Shown in pieces: positions 60,516-64,000 of a stretch of 64,000 bases of DNA (positions within the stretch are counted from its first letter, which is position 1; every line of letters starts with the position of its first letter). The DNA lies in the NCBI GenBank assembly GCA_037576195.1, contig CM075102.1, positions 24,300,745 to 24,364,744 on the forward strand. The letters are read 5' to 3'. The position numbers were made by a program, and so were the translations under genes. The notes under the pieces are model-generated. The model was not told the origin of the DNA. It made no database searches and saw only the letters and a program-made list of their open reading frames with translations. The stretch is from Phytoseiulus persimilis (Eukaryota; Arthropoda; Arachnida; Mesostigmata; Phytoseiidae).

Positions 60516-61547
60516 AAAGGGCCTGCGGGGATAACATGGGGGGAATCAGGCTCACCAGAAAAAATCGATTTTTGATAACTTAAAATGCTCACATCTCGAG
60601 AACCAGTGGAGCTACAGCGCCGTAAAAAACCGTTGTGAAGCTCTTCTCAAGGGATGTCGAACGCCAGCGGGTCCCGGAAACCACTTTTTCAGTCGAGGAA
60701 AATGGAAAAGTTGGCTGGTTCACCCGGAAGGAGAGGGCTGACCACTTCCTCAGATATCGCTAAAAGTACTCCTATACATCGTCTACTTGCAGGGCAAGTT
60801 TCATCCCGATGCGAGTTTGCGGGGCCGAGATATCAACAGTTGAACATCGGCGATGAAGCGGTTTTTCCCCAGATCGTTCCCGGAATCACCCCTCCAAGAC
60901 TCGGAAAAATATGCTCAGATTGGTCCCTTACCATACTGACTCATTGACCATACTTCTGAGGGTCGATCGGAGTGATTTCGGGACCAATCTGATCGGACTT
61001 CTCCAAGTCTGGAAAGGTGATCCTGGGACCAATCTGAGCACACTTCTCCATGTCTGGAAGGGTGATCCTGGGACCAATCTGAGCATACTTCGTCGAGTCT
61101 GGGAGGGTGATTCCGATCGATCTGACCATGATTTCCAGAAAGATGACTTGATTCGATGACTTCTATCCATTTTTATGCTGGGTTTCAAGCGAGTTCTGGT
61201 GAGAAACCGCTTCATCGCTGATGTTCAACTGTTGATAACTCGGCCCCGCAAACTCGCATCGGTATGAAACTTGCCCTGCGCGTAGACGATGGATGGGAGT
61301 ACTTTCAGCGATATCTGAGAAAGTGGCCAGCCTTCTCCTTCCGGGTGAACCAACCTACTTTTCCATTTTCCTAGACTGCAAACGTGGTTTCCGGGACCCG
61401 CTGGTGACGGCGTTCGATAGCCCTTGAAGAGCTTCACAACGTATTTTTTTATCGGCGCTGTAGCTCCACTGGTTCTCGAGATATGAGCATTTTAAGTTCT
61501 CAAAAATCGATTTTTCTTGGTGGGGCGCTTATCCCCGCAGGCCCTTT
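60516..61547. mobile_element. Second fold-back element with long inverted arms and an internal tandem repeat
   Basis: Left end AAAGGGCCTGCGGGGATAA, right end its inverse (TTATCCCCGCAGGCCCTTT). Arms of about 350-370 bp (60516-60885 and 61197-61547) match in order: CGATTTTTGA, the CTCGAGAACCAGTGGAGCTAC block, the GGGTCCCGGAAACCAC block, TTTCAGCGATATC-type and GAAGCGGTTTTTC blocks. The central part holds 45-bp tandem repeats and a further inverted piece. No transposase is present. It shares no sequence with the 49.5-kb element. A target duplication is not evident. Confidence 0.82.
60980..61114 (+). repeat. 45-bp tandem repeat x3 inside the second fold-back element
   Basis: Units at 60980-61024, 61025-61069 and 61070-61114 each begin GGGACCAATCTGA and end near GGTGATCCT. 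A degenerate unit precedes them, and an inverted partial unit (TCAGATTGGTCCC) lies near 60918. The period is a multiple of three and one frame is open across it, which may be coincidence. Confidence 0.88.
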
Positions 61548-62814
61548 GACCTCACTTGTCAGCCCGCGAACGGGATTCAAAGCATGCCATTCTCACTGAG
61601 TGTCCACGCTACTCACAAGGAACTTACGAAAGTCTGGAGGCCCCTCAGCCCATGAATATCCTGATGCACATGGGAATCTCCATGACAAATACTGGGTTGA
61701 ATTTTTGAGCGTCCAAACCGGCATTTGACGTCGGAAAACCTCCCTGACAGCTCTCTTTCAGTCGATGAGCTGTCGAATCACTGTTGATCGGCTTATGATC
61801 CGCTTTCACAAGAAGAACGGAATCATTGCTCGCGCATTCTCCCGCCGCACGATTCATCACTTTCGCCGCTCTTCAGCGTCGCCGTCAATCCTTCGGTGCC
61901 GTCTTCTACTCAGAGCAATTGATACGTCGAGAATAGTTTATTTCGTCTGAAACTCCCCCGGTTGCCGCCGAAGCGGCCGCAGGTGAAACACATGGGACTT
62001 CAGAGGTGAGCCTAGGGTTTCCCTGTCGGACTCTGATGAATCATATTCGACTGCCTCCGCAGTACAGCGATAACGTCGAGAACTTCAGCTCAGGGTGCAT
62101 GCCTCCCTTTCCGATCTGTACTGCACTGTCAGCCTCGCAAGATGATCCATCATAAAGCTCTCTCGGGTCCATCTCAACAGATTTTGATCTCAGGGTGCCG
62201 GGTAATGTTCTTCCGAGGCGGAGCAATAAACTTTTTCCCAATGAAACCTGAGTCCGAGACCTCCGTCATGCGCCGAACGGAGTCAGAAAAGGTATCCTGC
62301 CTCATCCCTTCCACCACGACAGCGCCTATGCCGCAACAACGAAGAAACAAGGATTCGGATTAAGTCGAGAAGATGCAGGCGTCGATACTCACTCCTGAAT
62401 TGCATAAGAGCTCGTGAACGGGGCGTTGTCGCATCACAGCACTCTAGTGACAATCAGCAGTCTCAGGTGAACGACTAAGTGACACATCAGCCTGCTGCTT
62501 TTCTCGAATGCTTCCCATCTCGTTGCATACGTAGGTTCTGCATGTCCAGCGGCAGAGCTTTGCATGTCCAGCGGACATGACGATTATATAGCTGTGAGGA
62601 ATAGCTGTGAGCTGCGAAAGAATGTGGGGCTGAGCGATTCAAGCGACGTAAGCATATTTGAGGATTGTGGGTTGATACAGCAAGTTTGATTATTCGCGCC
62701 ATTGCCACGTTTACGGCCCGTGATGACGACGCATGCTTCCGTAATCACGAGCTTTGAAAACCGTTGGAACGCCATGGGTTTCCGCCAGGGTTCCCCTGAG
62801 TCAAGAAGGTGCCT
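61548..62814. other. No securely identified gene
   Basis: Only short frames (61765-61950 plus, 62041-62241 minus, 62142-62363 plus). A short direct duplication (CATGTCCAGCGG-type) sits at about 62540-62578. Confidence 0.3.
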
Positions 62815-63060
62815 TGCCGTTGTGCCGAAAGTTATTGCACTGGAAACCCGTGGGGCCGAAAAAAAGGCCTTTGCAACAAGAATTCGTAGGGCCGAAAAAA
62901 AGGCCGTTGCAACGAAAACCCGTAGGGCCAAAAAGAAAGCCGTTGCAACGAAAACCCGTAGGGCCGAAAAGAATCCCGCAGGGCCGGAAACCCTCTCTCT
63001 CGTTTTGATGGTAAAGCGAATCGAGCGAAGATTCTATGCACGGATCTGAGAGACTGCCCT
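62815..63060 (+). repeat. Dispersed repeat, copy 3, with expanded 36-bp tandem unit
   Basis: Same block order as the copies at 58.9 and 60.2 kb (GTGCCGAAAGTTATTGCAC, CCCTCTCTCTCGTTTTGATGG, TTCTATGCACGG). Here the middle unit CCCGTAGGGCCGAAAAA-GGCCGTTGCAACGAAAA is repeated about three and a half times (62842-62985). In one frame this gives a 12-residue repeat (RRAEKKAVATKT) within an ATG-initiated frame at 62702-63049. Confidence 0.8.
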
Positions 63061-64000
63061 CGCTCAATTCGGAAGTCAAGGTATTCGATCTCCAGGAAAG
63101 GATCTCCAGTGTGGTCGAGCTTGGAACCACGCCTGGTTGATAGGCATTTTCTCGCCACAACGTCGAAACTGATAAGAAGGATACAGGAGATATCAATCAA
63201 CTCATTTCGAGACCCACAGGCAAACCGAGCCGAAGGGGGCTATGCCCCCCTCCCCGAAAACTCTTCGATAGTATTGGGAAGGCTGAATTGAATTCTACAC
63301 CGATGGACGAAATCGTTCCGCAAATATTCAGTGTTATCAGGAAAATCTTCCCAGGTTTGAGAACCATGTTGATTGAGTCATGTAAAGCTGGTGACGAAGA
63401 TCATCATCAAACAGTGCAACTACAACTCTTGAGAGGGTGTTACGACAACATGTGTGTCTGAATCTTCGAGCTTCAACTTCACTTTGAGAGCAGCCAGAGA
63501 TTAGATGAGGTGACCTCAAAATAGAGAAAGGCTCCGGCTATTCATTGGGAAAATATGGTTCGACTCAGCTGTCTTGTTTCCCAAGGATAACTTTTCGATT
63601 TCACCAGTTGTCCCTGACTACTCCTCGCCTGAACGGTCCAGAGTCATATTTCTTCTCTCGGCATGTGGATAACGAAGAGATCTTCCGAATGAGCTAGAAT
63701 CAAGGAGTTCCAATCACAGCAAGAGTTTCTGAATGCGAAGAGAAAGATAAAAAAAAACTTATCGCTTGTCGTTTTCGACGACTCTATCGGAGACGAGTGC
63801 TCCGAATGCGATCGTTCCAGTTCATTCGCTTGCTGATTCCTTCAGCTACGAATGAGAAGAAACAGAATCGAAATCGATGCACCTGGTGAGGAGTACTTAA
63901 GGACAAATGGCAACATCAAGCAGTTATCCTCGGGAAATAAGACAACGGAGTCGAGCCGAGCTCAATCTCTGGATTCTCTCACAGCGAAGTTGTAGCCCGA
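63061..64000. other. No gene seen
   Basis: Only short frames on both strands (63109-63291 plus, 63337-63519 minus), no splice chain or family signal. Confidence 0.4.

Noticed and set aside
60911..61159. Plus-strand frame with a 15-residue repeat across the 45-bp tandem units
   Set aside because: Any 45-bp tandem repeat gives such a frame, and it lies inside a non-autonomous inverted-repeat element.
1..64000. CRISPR arrays, riboswitches, bacterial promoters, terminators, operons and ribosome binding sites
   Set aside because: The sequence is eukaryotic; none of these is present, and the tandem repeats seen do not have repeat-spacer structure.

Overview
The window looks like nuclear DNA of an arthropod, most likely a chelicerate such as a mite. 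This is an inference. Base composition is roughly balanced, coding sequence is split by short GT-AG introns, there are no operons or bacterial signals, and simple repeats, inverted-repeat elements and a non-LTR retrotransposon fragment are scattered through it. The one gene identified with certainty is a cellular RNA-dependent RNA polymerase (RdRP) of the RNA-silencing type. Such genes are kept in chelicerates and nematodes and are absent from most insects and from vertebrates.

Layout. 1-162: a membrane-segment exon of a minus-strand gene leaving the left edge. 0.2-39 kb: gene calling is uncertain. Single exons and open frames are listed at about 8.0-8.6, 12.3-12.8, 16.5, 17.0-17.5, 19.3, 20.4, 25.0 and 29.5-29.9 kb, none assigned to a family. 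A diverged duplicated segment lies at 27.5 and 34.3 kb. 39.0-39.95 kb: a minus-strand gene with one membrane helix and a cysteine-rich outer domain. 40.4-47.1 kb: the RdRP, minus strand, resolved here into 15 exons and a predicted protein of about 1,380 residues. 47.6-48.5 kb: two further minus-strand coding segments.

49.3-63.1 kb is repeat-rich. A fold-back DNA element (49,455-51,130) was split by a 5'-truncated non-LTR retrotransposon carrying a short target duplication. A diverged single arm of the same family lies at 56.4 kb, and a second, unrelated fold-back element with internal 45-bp tandem repeats lies at 60.5-61.5 kb. A three-copy dispersed repeat, one copy with an expanded 36-bp unit, is at 58.9, 60.2 and 62.9 kb.

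The RdRP would convert single-stranded RNA into double-stranded RNA for small-RNA production. Two long inverted repeats lie in the same window. If transcribed they would fold into natural double-stranded RNA, but any link between them and the RdRP is only a hypothesis. Exon limits were read by eye from splice signals and frame continuity. Genes without family recognition carry low confidence.
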